Positions 8,076 through 17,394 of a stretch of DNA of 64,000 nucleotides are shown here, piece after piece. The number at the start of each line of letters is the position of its first letter. Position 1 is the stretch's first letter. The DNA comes from Pseudomonas sp. PDNC002 (GTDB lineage Bacteria; Pseudomonadota; Gammaproteobacteria; Pseudomonadales; Pseudomonadaceae): positions 999,501-1,063,500 of the forward strand of contig NZ_CP070356.1 of the NCBI RefSeq assembly GCF_016919445.1, given 5' to 3'. The position numbers and the translations under genes are program-made. The notes below the pieces were generated by a model. It made no database searches, was not told where the DNA came from, and saw nothing but the letters and a program-made list of their open reading frames with translations.

Positions 8076-8873
8076 TCAACGGGTAAGAGCGGTGTAAAGC
8101 TCGGGCCGGCGGCAAGGCAGGTAAGGGAAAGTGTCGGCCTGGCGGGCACGCTGCTGCGGGTCCAGATCGACGATCAACAGGCTCTCTGCGGGCCCGGCCG
8201 CAGCCAGGCGCTCGCCGTCCGGCGCGACGATGCAGGAGCCGCCGAGGAAGGCCAGCCCATCCTCCACGCCACAGTGGTTGCAGTAGGCGACGAACAACTG
8301 GTTCTCCACCGCCCGCGCCGGGACGATCACGCCCGGAACCGCGCCGTACTCCGGCGTCAGCGCGGTGGGGATGAGGATCAGCCCGGCGCCGTTCAGCGCG
8401 TGGGTGCGCACCGCCTCGGGGTACTCGACGTCGAAGCAGATCAGCAGGCCGATACGCCAGCCGGCATAGTCGAACGGGGCTTCCAGCACATCGCCAGCGC
8501 TGAACACGTCGCGCTCCATGGCACCGAACAGGTGCGCCTTGCGGTAGTGCCCGATGGCAGCGCCGGATGGGCCGATCACCTGCACCGAGTTGTACGGCTT
8601 GCCGCCCTGCCGGTGGCGTTCGGCGTAGCCGTAGGCGATGGCCAGCCCGAAGCGCTGCGCCAGCTCGCCTATACGCCGGGCGGATGGCCCGTCCGCCGCT
8701 TCGGCCAGCTCGTTCATCCGCTGCGGAACGTTGTAGCCGCCCAGCCACAGCTCCGGGCAGAGCAGCAGCTGCGCGCCGGCAGCAGCGGCCGCGCTGGCCT
8801 GGCGCTCCAGTTGGTCGAGGTTGCCGGCGACGTCGCCGGGAAGTCCGCAGGTCTGCCACAGGGCCATGCGCAT
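8076..8873 (-). CDS. Carbon-nitrogen hydrolase, DavA (5-aminopentanamidase)-like
   Basis: A 265-residue nitrilase-superfamily amidase. The catalytic triad is visible as Glu41 (CPELWLGGYN), Lys112 (HYRKAHLFG) and Cys146 (LLICFDVEYPE). The C-terminal FPYLPCRRPEL stretch and overall spacing match my memory of Pseudomonas DavA, which hydrolyses 5-aminovaleramide to 5-aminovalerate in lysine catabolism. The ATG at 8873 has GGAG eight bases upstream. It is divergent from the LysR gene at 9077, so the 203-base space between them should hold both promoters. The neighbouring aminotransferase and dehydrogenase could process the resulting omega-amino acid. Confidence 0.82.
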   Translation of the reverse strand: MRMALWQTCGLPGDVAGNLDQLERQASAAAAAGAQLLLCPELWLGGYNVPQRMNELAEAADGPSARRIGELAQRFGLAIAYGYAERHRQGGKPYNSVQVIGPSGAAIGHYRKAHLFGAMERDVFSAGDVLEAPFDYAGWRIGLLICFDVEYPEAVRTHALNGAGLILIPTALTPEYGAVPGVIVPARAVENQLFVAYCNHCGVEDGLAFLGGSCIVAPDGERLAAAGPAESLLIVDLDPQQRARQADTFPYLPCRRPELYTALTR

Positions 8874-9076
8874 GGGCTTTACTCCAGTCCGCGTGTACGG
8901 GTTTTGCAGGGTGCATTTCGGGTTTCAGCGGAGTATGCCCGTGCCCGGCGGGTCGCAGCAGGCGGCCAAGGCCATGAAAAATGTGGTCCCCGGCGAGGAA
9001 AATCTTCGCCATGTGCAGCGCCCGCGAGGCCGCGCAACACGGTATCTTGTTCAAAAAAGCATCAACGAGGCGTGCA

Positions 9077-9985
9077 GTGGCTTCCTATACCTTGCGGCAA
9101 CTGAAGTATTTCGTGACCACCGTGGAGTGCGGCAGCGTGGCTGAAGCCTCGCGCAAGCTGTACATCGCGCAACCGTCCATCTCCACGGCGATCAAGGGCC
9201 TGGAAGAGAGCTTCGGCGTGCAGTTGTTCATCCGCCACCACGCCCAGGGCGTGTCGCTCACTCCCAGCGGCGCGCGCTTCTACCGCAAGGCGCAGGAGCT
9301 GCTGCGCATGGCCCACGAGTTCGAGCAGAACGCCCTGGCGGACAACGACGTGGTCGCCGGGCAGATCGACATCGGCTGCTTCGAGACCGTCGCCCCGCTC
9401 TACCTGCCGCGCCTGATCTCGGGCTTCCGCGAACGCTATCCGGGCGTGGAAATCCGCATCAGCGACGGCGAGCAGCAGGAACTGGTGCAAGGCCTCACCG
9501 CCGGCCGCTTCGACCTGGCACTGCTCTACGAACACGACCTCGACGCCACCATCTCCACCGACCCGTTGATGCCCGCCCAGCGCCCCTACGCGCTGCTGCC
9601 GGAGAACCACCGCTTCGCCAAGCAGGACAAGGTGTCCTTGCGCGACCTGGTGCTGGAGCCGATGATCCTGCTGGACGTGCAGCCCAGCCGCACCTACTTC
9701 GTGCGCATCTTCGAGGAACTGGGGCTGAACCCGCACATCGCCTTCAGCTCGCCGTCGATCGAGATGGTCCGTGGCATGGTCGGCCAGGGCTTCGGCTTCT
9801 CTCTGCTGGTCACCCGTCCACATTCCGAGTGCACCTACGACGGCAAGAAGGTGGTGACGGTGGATGTCGCCGAAGAAGTCAGCACCTCCGGCCTGGTCGC
9901 CGCCTGGCTCAAGCGCGCCCAGCTGACCAAGCCGGCGCAGCTGTTCGTCGATTTCGCGCGGGAGGAGTTGAGCGGGAAGCACTGA
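9077..9985 (+). CDS. LysR-family transcriptional regulator
   Basis: A 302-residue LysR-type regulator. The N-terminal winged helix-turn-helix (LRQLKYFVTTVECGSVAEAS, then AQPSISTAIKGLEESFGVQLF) is followed by a periplasmic-binding-protein-like effector domain. A GTG at 9077, preceded by GAGG at the right distance, starts directly before the HTH. Longer upstream starts would add a non-homologous extension. It is divergent from the DavA-like amidase, so it probably controls the leftward amine-catabolic genes. The effector cannot be deduced. Confidence 0.85.
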   Translation: MASYTLRQLKYFVTTVECGSVAEASRKLYIAQPSISTAIKGLEESFGVQLFIRHHAQGVSLTPSGARFYRKAQELLRMAHEFEQNALADNDVVAGQIDIGCFETVAPLYLPRLISGFRERYPGVEIRISDGEQQELVQGLTAGRFDLALLYEHDLDATISTDPLMPAQRPYALLPENHRFAKQDKVSLRDLVLEPMILLDVQPSRTYFVRIFEELGLNPHIAFSSPSIEMVRGMVGQGFGFSLLVTRPHSECTYDGKKVVTVDVAEEVSTSGLVAAWLKRAQLTKPAQLFVDFAREELSGKH

Positions 9986-9995
9986 GGTTGCTGTT

Positions 9996-10020
9996 CGTAG
10001 GAGCGAGCTTGCTCGCGAAC
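9996..10020. repeat. REP element
   Basis: CGTAGGAGCGAGCTTGCTCGCGAAC is a classic Pseudomonas REP with an internal GCGAGC/GCTCGC stem, placed 11 bases after the LysR stop codon. A second close copy with one change (GTAGCAGCG) is at 61103-61126. Confidence 0.8.
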
Positions 10021-10041
10021 AAACCCCGGCTCGGCGGCCTG

Positions 10042-10180
10042 CCCTCACCCTAACCCTCTCCCAGAGGGAGAGGGGACTGTTCGGCGCCGGCTGAAAGCCC
10101 AATGCTCGCCGGCTGGCTCCAAATTCCACCGATGCAGAGGACCGCCCCCTCTCCCTCCGGGAGAGGGCTGGGGTGAGGGA
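10042..10180. repeat. CCCTCACCC/GGGTGAGGG intergenic element, single unit
   Basis: A full-length copy about 139 bases long. The left end is CCCTCACCCTAACCCTCTCC followed by AGAGGGAGAGGGGACTGTTCGG. The right end is CCCCCTCTCCCTCCGGGAG, then AGGGCTGGGGTGAGGG. The two termini are inverted repeats of each other. It fills the gap between the LysR gene and the DUF5924 gene. Confidence 0.8.
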
Positions 10181-10283
10181 AACGCCCGAGTACCAGACGC
10201 CCCTCCCGTCACTCCCCGTGCCCCTCCCCGACATCCGGCGTTACAATCCCGCCTCCTTTCGTTTTCGTTGTCCCATCTCCCCC

Positions 10284-11270
10284 ATGCTCATCTGGAAAGA
10301 GCGCGCGCAGCGCCTGATCGCCCTCTTCGGTTTCTGCTCCGGGGTGTTCAGCTTCGTCATGGTCGACCGCCACCGCGCCGGTTTCGCCCGCGCCATGGCC
10401 ATCGTCATGCTGGTCAGCTGGATCTGGCTGATGCTGGAAAACCTGCTCACCAAGCGCTTCAAGAGCCGCTTCGGCTGGGAAGTACCGCCAGGCCTGCTGC
10501 GCTACGCGACCCAGTTGATCCACCAGGAAAGCCTGTTCTTCTGCCTGCCGTTCTTCTTCGTCACCACCACCTGGAACAGCGGCCAGGCGCTGTTCACCGG
10601 CGTGCTGACACTGGCGGGGCTCGCCGCGATCACCGACCCGATCTACTACAAGTGGCTGTCGGTGCGGCGCTGGACCTTCCTCGGCTACCACACCCTGACG
10701 CTGTTCGCGGTGCTGCTCACCGCGCTGCCGATCATCCTCCACCTGAGCACCCCGCAGAGCTACGAGGCGGCGCTGGGAATCGCCGTGCTGCTGTCGTTCC
10801 CGAGCCTCGCGGTGACGGTGAAGATCCACAAATGGTGGCGCTGGTTCGCCCTGATCGGCCTGACCCTGTCCATCGGCGCGGTGGGCTGGTTCGCCCGCGC
10901 CTGGGTGCCGCCGTCGACCCTGTGGATGACCGAGATGGCGGTGACCGAGAGCTTCGACAACGCCCAGCGCACTCCCGGCGACAGCCTGGAGACGGTCAGC
11001 GTCGCGCAGATCAAGAGCCAGGGTCTCTACGCCTACACCGCGATCAACGCTCCGCGCGGGCTGAACGAGCGCATCTATCACGCCTGGCGCAAGGACGGCC
11101 AGGAAGTCGACCGCATCGCCCTGGACATCAAGGGCGGCCGCGAGGCCGGCTACCGCGCCTGGACGCACAAGCAGAACTTCCCCAACGACCCGAGCGGCAA
11201 GTGGCAGGTGCAGGTGCTCACCGAGGCTGGCCAGGTGATCGGCACGCTGAGGTTCGAGGTCACGCCCTGA
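10284..11270 (+). CDS. DUF5924-type inner-membrane protein with C-terminal DUF2914 domain
   Basis: A 328-residue protein with about seven hydrophobic segments in residues 10-215 (for example LFGFCSGVFSFVMV and FLGYHTLTLFAVLLTALPII). A soluble C-terminal domain of about 100 residues contains WMTEMAVTESFD, IYHAWRKDGQEVDRIAL and GKWQVQVLTEAGQVIG, which fits the DUF2914 family. It should sit in the inner membrane with this domain outside the bilayer. The function is unknown. The ATG at 10284 was chosen because upstream in-frame codons belong to the repeat and lack membrane or conserved character. Confidence 0.75.
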   Translation: MLIWKERAQRLIALFGFCSGVFSFVMVDRHRAGFARAMAIVMLVSWIWLMLENLLTKRFKSRFGWEVPPGLLRYATQLIHQESLFFCLPFFFVTTTWNSGQALFTGVLTLAGLAAITDPIYYKWLSVRRWTFLGYHTLTLFAVLLTALPIILHLSTPQSYEAALGIAVLLSFPSLAVTVKIHKWWRWFALIGLTLSIGAVGWFARAWVPPSTLWMTEMAVTESFDNAQRTPGDSLETVSVAQIKSQGLYAYTAINAPRGLNERIYHAWRKDGQEVDRIALDIKGGREAGYRAWTHKQNFPNDPSGKWQVQVLTEAGQVIGTLRFEVTP

Positions 11271-11349
11271 CCGCTCGGTATCCTTGACCCGCCTCGGCGC
11301 TTTCCTCTACATAGAGCCTCTCCCGAGAACAAAAAGCGCCGAGAGAGTC

Positions 11350-12189
11350 ATGACCGATACCGCCTTGCATCCGTTCGACCGCGCCGTGGCCCTGCAACCC
11401 GTTGCTGGCCAAGCCAACCTCTACGAAGGCCACACCAGCCAGGACTACTGGAACATGGTCGGCCCCTTCGGCGGCGTGACCGCCGCAGTGCTGCTGCAAG
11501 GCGCGCTGCGTCACCCGCAGCTGCTCGGCAGCCCGGTTTCGCTGACGGTGAACTACGCCGCGGCGGTCGTGGCCGGCGCCTTCCAGGTCGAAGCCATCCC
11601 GGTGCGCACCAACCGCTCCACCCAGCACTGGCTGCTGCAACTGACCCAGGCCGATGAAACCGGCGAGCAGCAGGTCACCACCACTGCCACCCTGGTCACC
11701 GCGCTGCGCCGCGAGACCTGGAGCCTAACCGACCTGCCCTTCCCCAGCCTCGCCCCGGCCAGCGACTTCGAGCCAATGAGCCCGGCCGCCAAAGGCGTGG
11801 CCTGGCCCAAGCAGTACGAGATGCGCCCGGTCTCCGGCGCCTTCCCGACCAAATGGGACGGCACTGGCGAGACCAGCCGCAGCCAACTGTGGCTGCGCGA
11901 CGCCCAGGCTCGACCGCTGGACTTCCTGTCCCTCGTGGCGGTGAGCGACATCTTCTACCCGCGCGTCTGGCTGCGCCGCGCCACGCCGGTACCGGCCGGC
12001 ACCGTGTCGATCACCACCTACTTCCACACCGACGCCGCGCAACTGGCGGAGGTCGGCACCGGCTACCTGCTGGGCGACGCCCGCGCCCAGGAATTCCGCA
12101 ACGGCTTCTTCGACCAGAGCGCCCAGCTGTGGAGCGAGTCCGGCGCGCTGCTGGCGACCAGCAACCAGATCGTTTACTACAAGGAATGA
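11350..12189 (+). CDS. Acyl-CoA thioesterase family protein (double hotdog, TesB-like)
   Basis: A 279-residue protein of the TesB-like double-hotdog thioesterase group. The N-terminal hotdog has the typical QDYWNMVGPFGGVTAAVLL helix start and the C-terminal half has PLDFLSLVAVSDIFYPRVWL. Such proteins hydrolyse acyl-CoA thioesters in the cytoplasm, but the chain length preferred here is unknown. The ATG at 11350 has GAGAGA directly upstream. It is 79 bases downstream of the DUF5924 gene on the same strand and could be cotranscribed. Confidence 0.75.
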   Translation: MTDTALHPFDRAVALQPVAGQANLYEGHTSQDYWNMVGPFGGVTAAVLLQGALRHPQLLGSPVSLTVNYAAAVVAGAFQVEAIPVRTNRSTQHWLLQLTQADETGEQQVTTTATLVTALRRETWSLTDLPFPSLAPASDFEPMSPAAKGVAWPKQYEMRPVSGAFPTKWDGTGETSRSQLWLRDAQARPLDFLSLVAVSDIFYPRVWLRRATPVPAGTVSITTYFHTDAAQLAEVGTGYLLGDARAQEFRNGFFDQSAQLWSESGALLATSNQIVYYKE

Positions 12190-12212
12190 CCTGACTTCGT
12201 CGCGGCGCCTTT

Positions 12213-12351
12213 CCCCTCACCCCAGCCCTCTCCCCCAGGAGAGGGAGCCGTCCGGTGCATCGACAAGCTACTGCGCCAGTTGGTAAGCACCGTCATTTCG
12301 GCGCATGCCGAACAGTCCCCTCTCCCCCTGGGAGAGGGTTAGGGTGAGGGG
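12213..12351. repeat. CCCTCACCC/GGGTGAGGG intergenic element, single unit
   Basis: A complete copy of about 139 bases with left end CCCCTCACCCCAGCCCTCTC and right end GGGAGAGGGTTAGGGTGAGGG, which are imperfect inverted repeats. The interior (about 12245-12315) is diverged from the usual 70-bp core but keeps CAGTCCCCTCTCCC. It lies between the thioesterase stop and the terminator at 12366. Confidence 0.8.
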
Positions 12352-12365
12352 CGTCGTAGACGCAT

Positions 12366-12397
12366 AAAAAAGCCCGGCACTTGGCCGGGCTTTTTTA
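12366..12397. terminator. Bidirectional rho-independent terminator
   Basis: AGCCCGGC and GCCGGGCT form a strong stem around a CACTTG-type loop, flanked by an A6 run on the left and a T6 run on the right. It can terminate the leftward yjdM gene and rightward transcripts from the thioesterase gene. Confidence 0.85.
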
Positions 12398-12413
12398 TAT
12401 CTGCGCAGAAGGC

Positions 12414-12755
12414 TCAAACCTTGCGCACGAACTCCGACTTCAGCTTCATCGCGCCGATGCCGTCGATCTTGCAGTCGATGTCGTGGTCGCCATCCACCAG
12501 GCGGATGTTCTTCACCTTGGTGCCGACCTTCACCACCAGGGACGAGCCCTTGACCTTGAGGTCCTTGATCACGGTGACGGTGTCGCCGTCCTGCAGCAGG
12601 TTGCCCACCGAATCCTTGATCACGCGGGCATCGCTGTCGCTCTCGCCGGAGCCGTCGGCGGACCACTCATGGGCGCACTCGGGACAGACCAGCTGGGCGC
12701 CGTCTTCGTAGGTGTATTCGGAGTTGCATTTGGGGCAGGGCGGCAGCTGGCTCAC
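12414..12755 (-). CDS. YjdM/PhnA zinc-ribbon protein
   Basis: A 113-residue protein. The N-terminal zinc ribbon has Cys7-x2-Cys10 and Cys24-x2-Cys27 ([22 protein letters not shown]). The C-terminal PhnA-type beta domain carries [17 protein letters not shown] and [24 protein letters not shown]. The family was named for the phosphonate region of E. coli, but its biochemical role is unsettled. The start is GTG at 12755 with GAGAA five bases upstream. A strong terminator follows. It is divergent from the autotransporter gene. Confidence 0.9.
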   Translation of the reverse strand: MSQLPPCPKCNSEYTYEDGAQLVCPECAHEWSADGSGESDSDARVIKDSVGNLLQDGDTVTVIKDLKVKGSSLVVKVGTKVKNIRLVDGDHDIDCKIDGIGAMKLKSEFVRKV

Positions 12756-12852
12756 GGCGGTTCTCACAGTGGAAACGGTAAAAAGACCGCAGAGTATATA
12801 AGGTTTCTCGTCTTCCCGCTGGGCACGCAGGCAAGGCACAAGGCCAGCAGCG

Positions 12853-12883
12853 TTACAAAAGCGTAAGAATCCATCGTTATAAC
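12853..12883 (+). promoter_or_regulatory. Candidate sigma-70 promoter of the autotransporter gene
   Basis: TTACAA (12853-12858) and TATAAC (12878-12883) are spaced 19 bases apart and lie 35 bases before the ATG at 12919. A second A+T-rich word, TATATAA, lies near 12795 and may serve the divergent yjdM gene. These are pattern matches only. Confidence 0.35.
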
Positions 12884-12918
12884 AGGCGGCCACTTCGATA
12901 AGAAAAGGACGCCACGCC

Positions 12919-15891
12919 ATGCTGCACAAGCCCTCTCCGCTCGCGCTGAGTATCGCCGTCGTTCTGGCGAGCCTGGCCGCCGAAACCGCCAATGCCGTTC
13001 CGGTATCGCCCATCATCAGCGACGCGCAGACCAGCGGCCGCACCCTGGCCAACCAGGACACCCTGACGGTCACCAGCACCGGCAGCCTGGTCACCAGCGG
13101 CAAGAGCCTCGACCTCAAGGGCGCAGCCACCGGCAGCGGCGTGGTCATCGATAACAGCGGCCTGCTGCAGTCCACCACCGGCCGCGTGGTCGACACTTCC
13201 GGCAGCGACAGCACCACGCGCTTCTACCAGATCATCAACCGCGAAGGCGGCCGGATCGTCGGCTACGACGACGCCATCCGCATGAACAACCCGTTCAGCG
13301 CCGGCAGTCTGCTGATCGACAACGCCGGCAGCATCACCTCGGCCACCGGCCAGGCGCTGGACCTGGACAAGCTGCAGAGCGCTGCGACCACCACGATCAT
13401 CAACCGCGCCAGCGGGGTCATCCACAGCGACGGCAACGACGCGATTCGCCCCGGCGGCAATGCGAGCATCACCAACTATGGCGAGATCAGCAGCTCGGAC
13501 ATGATCACCGCCGACACCAAGAACGACGGCATCGATTTCCAGGGCGCCGCGGGCGGCCATGTGGAAAACCACGGTCTGATCAGCGGCGGCCGCCACGGCA
13601 TCACCACCGATGTGGGCGCTACCCTGATCAACTACCAAGACGGCGTGATCATCGGCCGCAACGGCTCGGGCTTCGGCTCCGACGGCGATGGCACGGTGAT
13701 CAACTACGGGCGCATCAGCGGCGCCTACAACGGCCTGGTGCCGGACGGCGACGGCGATGGCGTGGACATCGACTACACCGGCCACATCGAGAACCACGGC
13801 ATCATCGAAGGCCTCGGCGCAGCCGGCTCGAAAGACGGCTCGCCCAACGGCAGCGAAGGCATCGCCATGGGCGGCGGCACCATCATCAACTACGCCGGCG
13901 CCATTATCCGCAGCGTCGACCGCGGCATCCTGGTCGACGATGGCAACGGCAACAGCGGCTTCAGCTCCACCACCCTGGAAAACCACGGCACGATTTCCGG
14001 TGAATCCCTGTCCGGCGTCACCTTCTCAGGCGACCTCGACGACACCGTGATCAACGACGGCCTGATCCACGGCGGCAACGGCATCGCGCTGGAAATGGGC
14101 GGCGGCAACGACAGCCTGACGCTGCTCTCCGGCAGCCGCTTCGAAGGCCTGGTGGATGGCGGCACCGGCCGCGATACCGTCACCCTCGACGACGCCGCCG
14201 GCGGCAGCTTCGGCAACAGCCAGAACTTCGAGTGGCTGGATGTGAAAAAAGGCAGCTGGACCCTCTCCAGCAGCAACGACTTCAGCGAAGGCGGCGAAGT
14301 CTTCAGCGGCGCCAGCCTGACCAACACCGGCAGCATTCTCGGCACCCTGCAGATCGACCAGGGTGCCACTTACTCGGGCAACGGCAGCGTCGGCGGCCTT
14401 AACGTCGCCGGCACCCTGATCGCCTCTCCGGCCCAGGGCGCCGCACACGTCACCGGCAACCTGAACCTGCAAAGCGGCTCGACCCTGTCCTTCGGCGTGG
14501 AGCCCAGCGGCGCCCACGCCACCGTGCAAGTCGACGGCAAGACCAGCATCGATGGCTCGCACCTCGCCGTGCAGGCCGGCAGCGGCAACTGGCCGTGGCA
14601 GAGCAGCGTGCAGGTCATCAGCTCCACGGGCGGCGTCAGTGGCCAGTTCGCCGACGTGAAGAGCAACTTCGCCTTCCTCACCCCGACCCTGAGCTACAGC
14701 GTCAACAGCGTCGACCTGCAACTGACCCGCAACGACGTGCAGTTCGGCGATCTGGCCAGCAGCAGTAACGGCCGCAACGCCGGCGCCGCGCTGCAGAGCC
14801 AGAACGGCGGCGCGCTCTACAACGCGCTGGTCACCAGCGATGCGGGCAACGCCACCGCTGCCCTGGAGCAGTTGGCCGGCGCCAGCAACGCCAGCCTCGC
14901 CGCCGCGACCATCGCCGGCAGCCAGCAGGTCGGTGGCGCCATGCTCAACGCCGTACGCCAGCTGGGCAGCAGCAGTCTGCTGGCAGCCACCGAGCGCGGC
15001 GACACACCGATGCTCGCCGCCACCGGCGTACCGAACGAAGCGCGCAACCTGAACGACCCGAACGCCGCCGGCCGCCTGTGGGTGCAGGGCATCGGCAGCC
15101 ACGGCAAGCTCGACGAGCACGACAACAACGGCGACCTGCAGCAGAACACCGGCGGCACCCTGCTCGGCGCCGACTGGGCGGTGACCCCGGACTGCCGCCT
15201 GGGCGTACTCGGCGGCTATTCGCACACCGATCTGGATGGCAGCGGTGGCGTTTCCGGCGACATCGACAGCTGGCACCTGGGCGCCTACGCGCTGCACCAG
15301 AACGGCCCGCTGGCGGTGCGTCTGGGGGCGGCCTACAGCAGCCATGACGGCGAGAGCAAACGCCGGGTCGAATTCGACGGTTTCAGCGATCGTCCCAAAG
15401 GCGACTACGACGCCGACAGCTGGCAGGCCTTCGCCGAGACCGGCTACGCCATGGGCAGCGGCCGCCTGAGCGCCGAACCCTACGCGCGCCTGGACTACCA
15501 GCGCTATGAACGCGACTCCTACAACGAGAAAGGCGGCGCCGCCGCGCTGCACGTCGACTCCCAGGACCAGGACAACCTGAGCAGCACCCTCGGCCTGCGC
15601 ATCGCCCGCCTGGACACCCTGAGCAACGGCATGAGCTTCACCCCGCGCCTGGGGCTGGGTTGGCGCCACACCTTCGGCGACATCGACAGCGAAACCCGCC
15701 AGTCCTTCATTGCCGGCGGCGACGCCTTCAGCGTCCAGGGCACCGCGCTGGACCGCAACAGCCTGCTGCTGGACGTCGGCTTCGACGTCGGTGTCTCGGC
15801 GCGCAACACCGTGGGCATCGGCTACAGCGGCCAGATGGGCAGCAACGCGCAGAACCACGCATTGATCGCCCAGTGGCAGATGGCGTTCTGA
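12919..15891 (+). CDS. Type Va autotransporter with repetitive beta-helix passenger
   Basis: A 990-residue autotransporter. Residues 1-26 form a signal peptide ending TANA. A passenger of about 680 residues follows, built from recurring N-Y/H-G turns ([50 protein letters not shown]), as expected for a right-handed beta-helix. One Asp/Gly-rich turn (GDGDGVDID) could bind Ca2+. The last 280 residues (from about [17 protein letters not shown]) form the barrel and end in the obligatory aromatic (QWQMAF). No protease, lipase or esterase active site was recognised, so an adhesin or biofilm role is possible but unproven. A terminator follows at 15911. Confidence 0.9.
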   Translation: MLHKPSPLALSIAVVLASLAAETANAVPVSPIISDAQTSGRTLANQDTLTVTSTGSLVTSGKSLDLKGAATGSGVVIDNSGLLQSTTGRVVDTSGSDSTTRFYQIINREGGRIVGYDDAIRMNNPFSAGSLLIDNAGSITSATGQALDLDKLQSAATTTIINRASGVIHSDGNDAIRPGGNASITNYGEISSSDMITADTKNDGIDFQGAAGGHVENHGLISGGRHGITTDVGATLINYQDGVIIGRNGSGFGSDGDGTVINYGRISGAYNGLVPDGDGDGVDIDYTGHIENHGIIEGLGAAGSKDGSPNGSEGIAMGGGTIINYAGAIIRSVDRGILVDDGNGNSGFSSTTLENHGTISGESLSGVTFSGDLDDTVINDGLIHGGNGIALEMGGGNDSLTLLSGSRFEGLVDGGTGRDTVTLDDAAGGSFGNSQNFEWLDVKKGSWTLSSSNDFSEGGEVFSGASLTNTGSILGTLQIDQGATYSGNGSVGGLNVAGTLIASPAQGAAHVTGNLNLQSGSTLSFGVEPSGAHATVQVDGKTSIDGSHLAVQAGSGNWPWQSSVQVISSTGGVSGQFADVKSNFAFLTPTLSYSVNSVDLQLTRNDVQFGDLASSSNGRNAGAALQSQNGGALYNALVTSDAGNATAALEQLAGASNASLAAATIAGSQQVGGAMLNAVRQLGSSSLLAATERGDTPMLAATGVPNEARNLNDPNAAGRLWVQGIGSHGKLDEHDNNGDLQQNTGGTLLGADWAVTPDCRLGVLGGYSHTDLDGSGGVSGDIDSWHLGAYALHQNGPLAVRLGAAYSSHDGESKRRVEFDGFSDRPKGDYDADSWQAFAETGYAMGSGRLSAEPYARLDYQRYERDSYNEKGGAAALHVDSQDQDNLSSTLGLRIARLDTLSNGMSFTPRLGLGWRHTFGDIDSETRQSFIAGGDAFSVQGTALDRNSLLLDVGFDVGVSARNTVGIGYSGQMGSNAQNHALIAQWQMAF

Positions 15892-15910
15892 TCCGTTGAA
15901 CTGCGCTGAA

Positions 15911-15938
15911 AGAAGCCCGGCAATTGCCGGGCTTCTTT
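15911..15938 (+). terminator. Rho-independent terminator after the autotransporter gene
   Basis: AGAAGCCCGGCAA and TTGCCGGGCTTCT form a long near-perfect stem beginning 20 bases after the stop codon, ending in TTTCGTTT. The remaining gap to 16137 holds only the presumed promoter of the next gene, which was not resolved. Confidence 0.85.
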
Positions 15939-16137
15939 CGTTTACCTGGCTGAACCTGCGAACCAGGGCGGCCAAAGTCGGGGCGTGGCAGGGATGGCGT
16001 CGCACTACTTTCGGAATTGTCAGCGACGAATTCGGAAGGAGGCGCCTACCGGATGCAAGCGGGAACCGAAAACATCGCGGGCCTCGGTCGCCAATCTGGG
16101 CGGCCGAACCCTGCCAACCGCTGAACAAGAGCAAACC

Positions 16138-16518
16138 ATGAAGAAAATCTGCCTCCTCCTCTCCCTTTGCGCCACTCTCGCTGCCTGCGACAAGAAAGAA
16201 GAACACGCCACCCAGGCCAGCGCCCCGGCACCCGCAGCCACCAGCGCCCCTGCCCAACCCGCCGCACAACCGCAGCAATCCGCTGCCGCACCGCAAGCCA
16301 ACGCTTCTGCTCTGCCCAAGGAGTGCGATGACTATGTCGCCCGCGTGAAGGCGTGCGTGGCCAAGTCTGGCGCAGCGGCTTCCGCACAATTCGAAAAGTC
16401 CCTGGAACTGGCCCAGGCGCAGTGGAACGCGGTGCCCGACAAATCTCAGCTGGCGCCGTCCTGCACCGCGGCGAACGAGCAGTTCGGCCAGGTCGCGTCG
16501 ATGCTCAAGTGCGAGTGA
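16138..16518 (+). CDS. Small secreted lipoprotein, function unknown
   Basis: A 126-residue predicted lipoprotein. The signal peptide MKKICLLLSLCATLAAC ends in an LAAC lipobox with lipidated Cys17. A low-complexity Ala/Pro/Gln linker (about residues 25-60) leads to a small C-terminal domain with four Cys (PKECDDYVARVKACVAKSG, PSCTAANEQ, MLKCE) that probably forms two disulfides. The ATG at 16138 starts exactly at the signal peptide. The C-terminal domain resembles the small Cys-containing DUF5339 type, but I am not certain. Its context gives no functional hint. Confidence 0.8.
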   Translation: MKKICLLLSLCATLAACDKKEEHATQASAPAPAATSAPAQPAAQPQQSAAAPQANASALPKECDDYVARVKACVAKSGAAASAQFEKSLELAQAQWNAVPDKSQLAPSCTAANEQFGQVASMLKCE

Positions 16519-16580
16519 TGGTGAGTCGTCCATCACTGGACGACAGGTAAGACCTCTGGCCGCCGTTCGCGCGGCCAGAA

Positions 16581-17225
16581 CTAAGGCGCGGGTTGCAGCT
16601 GGCTGAGATACGCCGTCAGCGCCGTGATGTCCTCATCGCTGAGCAGCGCCGCCACACCCAACATGGGCGATCCGGCCCGGCTCGGATCCTTGTCGCGGTA
16701 ACGCTGCAGCGCGTGGGTCAGGTACACCCGGGGCTGCCCGGCGATACGCGGAAAACCGTCATGCCCCAGCGCAGCCGGGCCATGGCAGGTTACGCAGACC
16801 GTGGCGAAACGCTGCGCGCCCTGCTCCACCAGCGTCTTGTCCAACACCGTGGCCTCGGCTTTCGGCTGGACCTTCTGCTGGCTGAAATAGAAAGCGACGT
16901 TCACCCGCTCCTGGAGCGTCAGCAACTTGGCCGCCTGGTTCATCACGAAGTCGGTACGCTCGCCGGAAACGTATTTCTCGAAGGCATCGAAGAGGTACTG
17001 CGGGTTCTGCCCGGCGAGGTTGGGAATGTAGTCGCGCTTGCTGTTGCCATCCTTGCCGTGGCACTTGCTGCACAGCAGGATGCGATCCTCCGCCGCCGCA
17101 TAGGCCTGTTCGCGCTTGGCAGGGTCTTTCTCCAGAGCGGCGAGCCGATCCATCATCTCCGATGACTGACCCCATGCCTGGGCGCTCGCGCACAGCAGCA
17201 CCCACAACAGAACGACTCTCCCCAT
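16581..17225 (-). CDS. Periplasmic diheme cytochrome c (c4-like)
   Basis: A 214-residue protein with a signal peptide ending near AQAWGQ. Two class I heme c sites are present, CSKCH at 52-56 and CVTCH at 144-148, one per half, as in cytochrome c4-type proteins. Candidate axial Met residues are in DFVMNQAAK and GSPMLGVAALLSDED. It would carry electrons in the periplasm, but its partner oxidase or reductase is not in this window. The ATG at 17225 begins the signal peptide. The frame extends upstream to 17348 without coding character. Confidence 0.88.
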   Translation of the reverse strand: MGRVVLLWVLLCASAQAWGQSSEMMDRLAALEKDPAKREQAYAAAEDRILLCSKCHGKDGNSKRDYIPNLAGQNPQYLFDAFEKYVSGERTDFVMNQAAKLLTLQERVNVAFYFSQQKVQPKAEATVLDKTLVEQGAQRFATVCVTCHGPAALGHDGFPRIAGQPRVYLTHALQRYRDKDPSRAGSPMLGVAALLSDEDITALTAYLSQLQPAP

Positions 17226-17330
17226 CACCGCACCCTGGTCAGTTTTCCCAGCATCGACGCTAATGGGTTTCTGAAGGAAATTTCCGACGCAGATCAAGCA
17301 AACGCGCCGTCGGATGAAAACCCTGCGGGC

Positions 17331-17359
17331 AAAAAAAAGGGGGAGCATCGTGCTCCCCC
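17331..17359 (-). terminator. Rho-independent terminator of the pyruvate carboxylase operon
   Basis: Read on the minus strand, GGGGGAGCA and TGCTCCCCC pair around a three-base loop and are followed by a run of eight T. It lies 36 bases after the pycB stop codon. Confidence 0.9.
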
Positions 17360-17394
17360 GTGGGACTGAACCTTAAAGACCCGTCTGTCCTTGG

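Noticed and set aside
6400-9054. An 884-codon open frame joining the aldehyde dehydrogenase, the gap and part of the amidase region, suggesting a fusion protein
   Set aside because: The amidase is clearly encoded in another frame with an intact catalytic triad. The dehydrogenase has its own GTG start and GGAG ribosome binding site at 7893. The extension is low-complexity Arg/Pro-rich sequence typical of a shadow frame.
9077-9985. Longer LysR protein starting at 8981
   Set aside because: The extra 32 residues precede the conserved HTH start and have no family support. The GTG at 9077 has a good ribosome binding site.
14026-16536. An 836-codon frame opposite the autotransporter gene
   Set aside because: It mirrors the repetitive GC-rich coding strand, has an Ala/Val/Gly-rich shadow composition and no recognisable domain. 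Long antisense frames are expected at this GC content.
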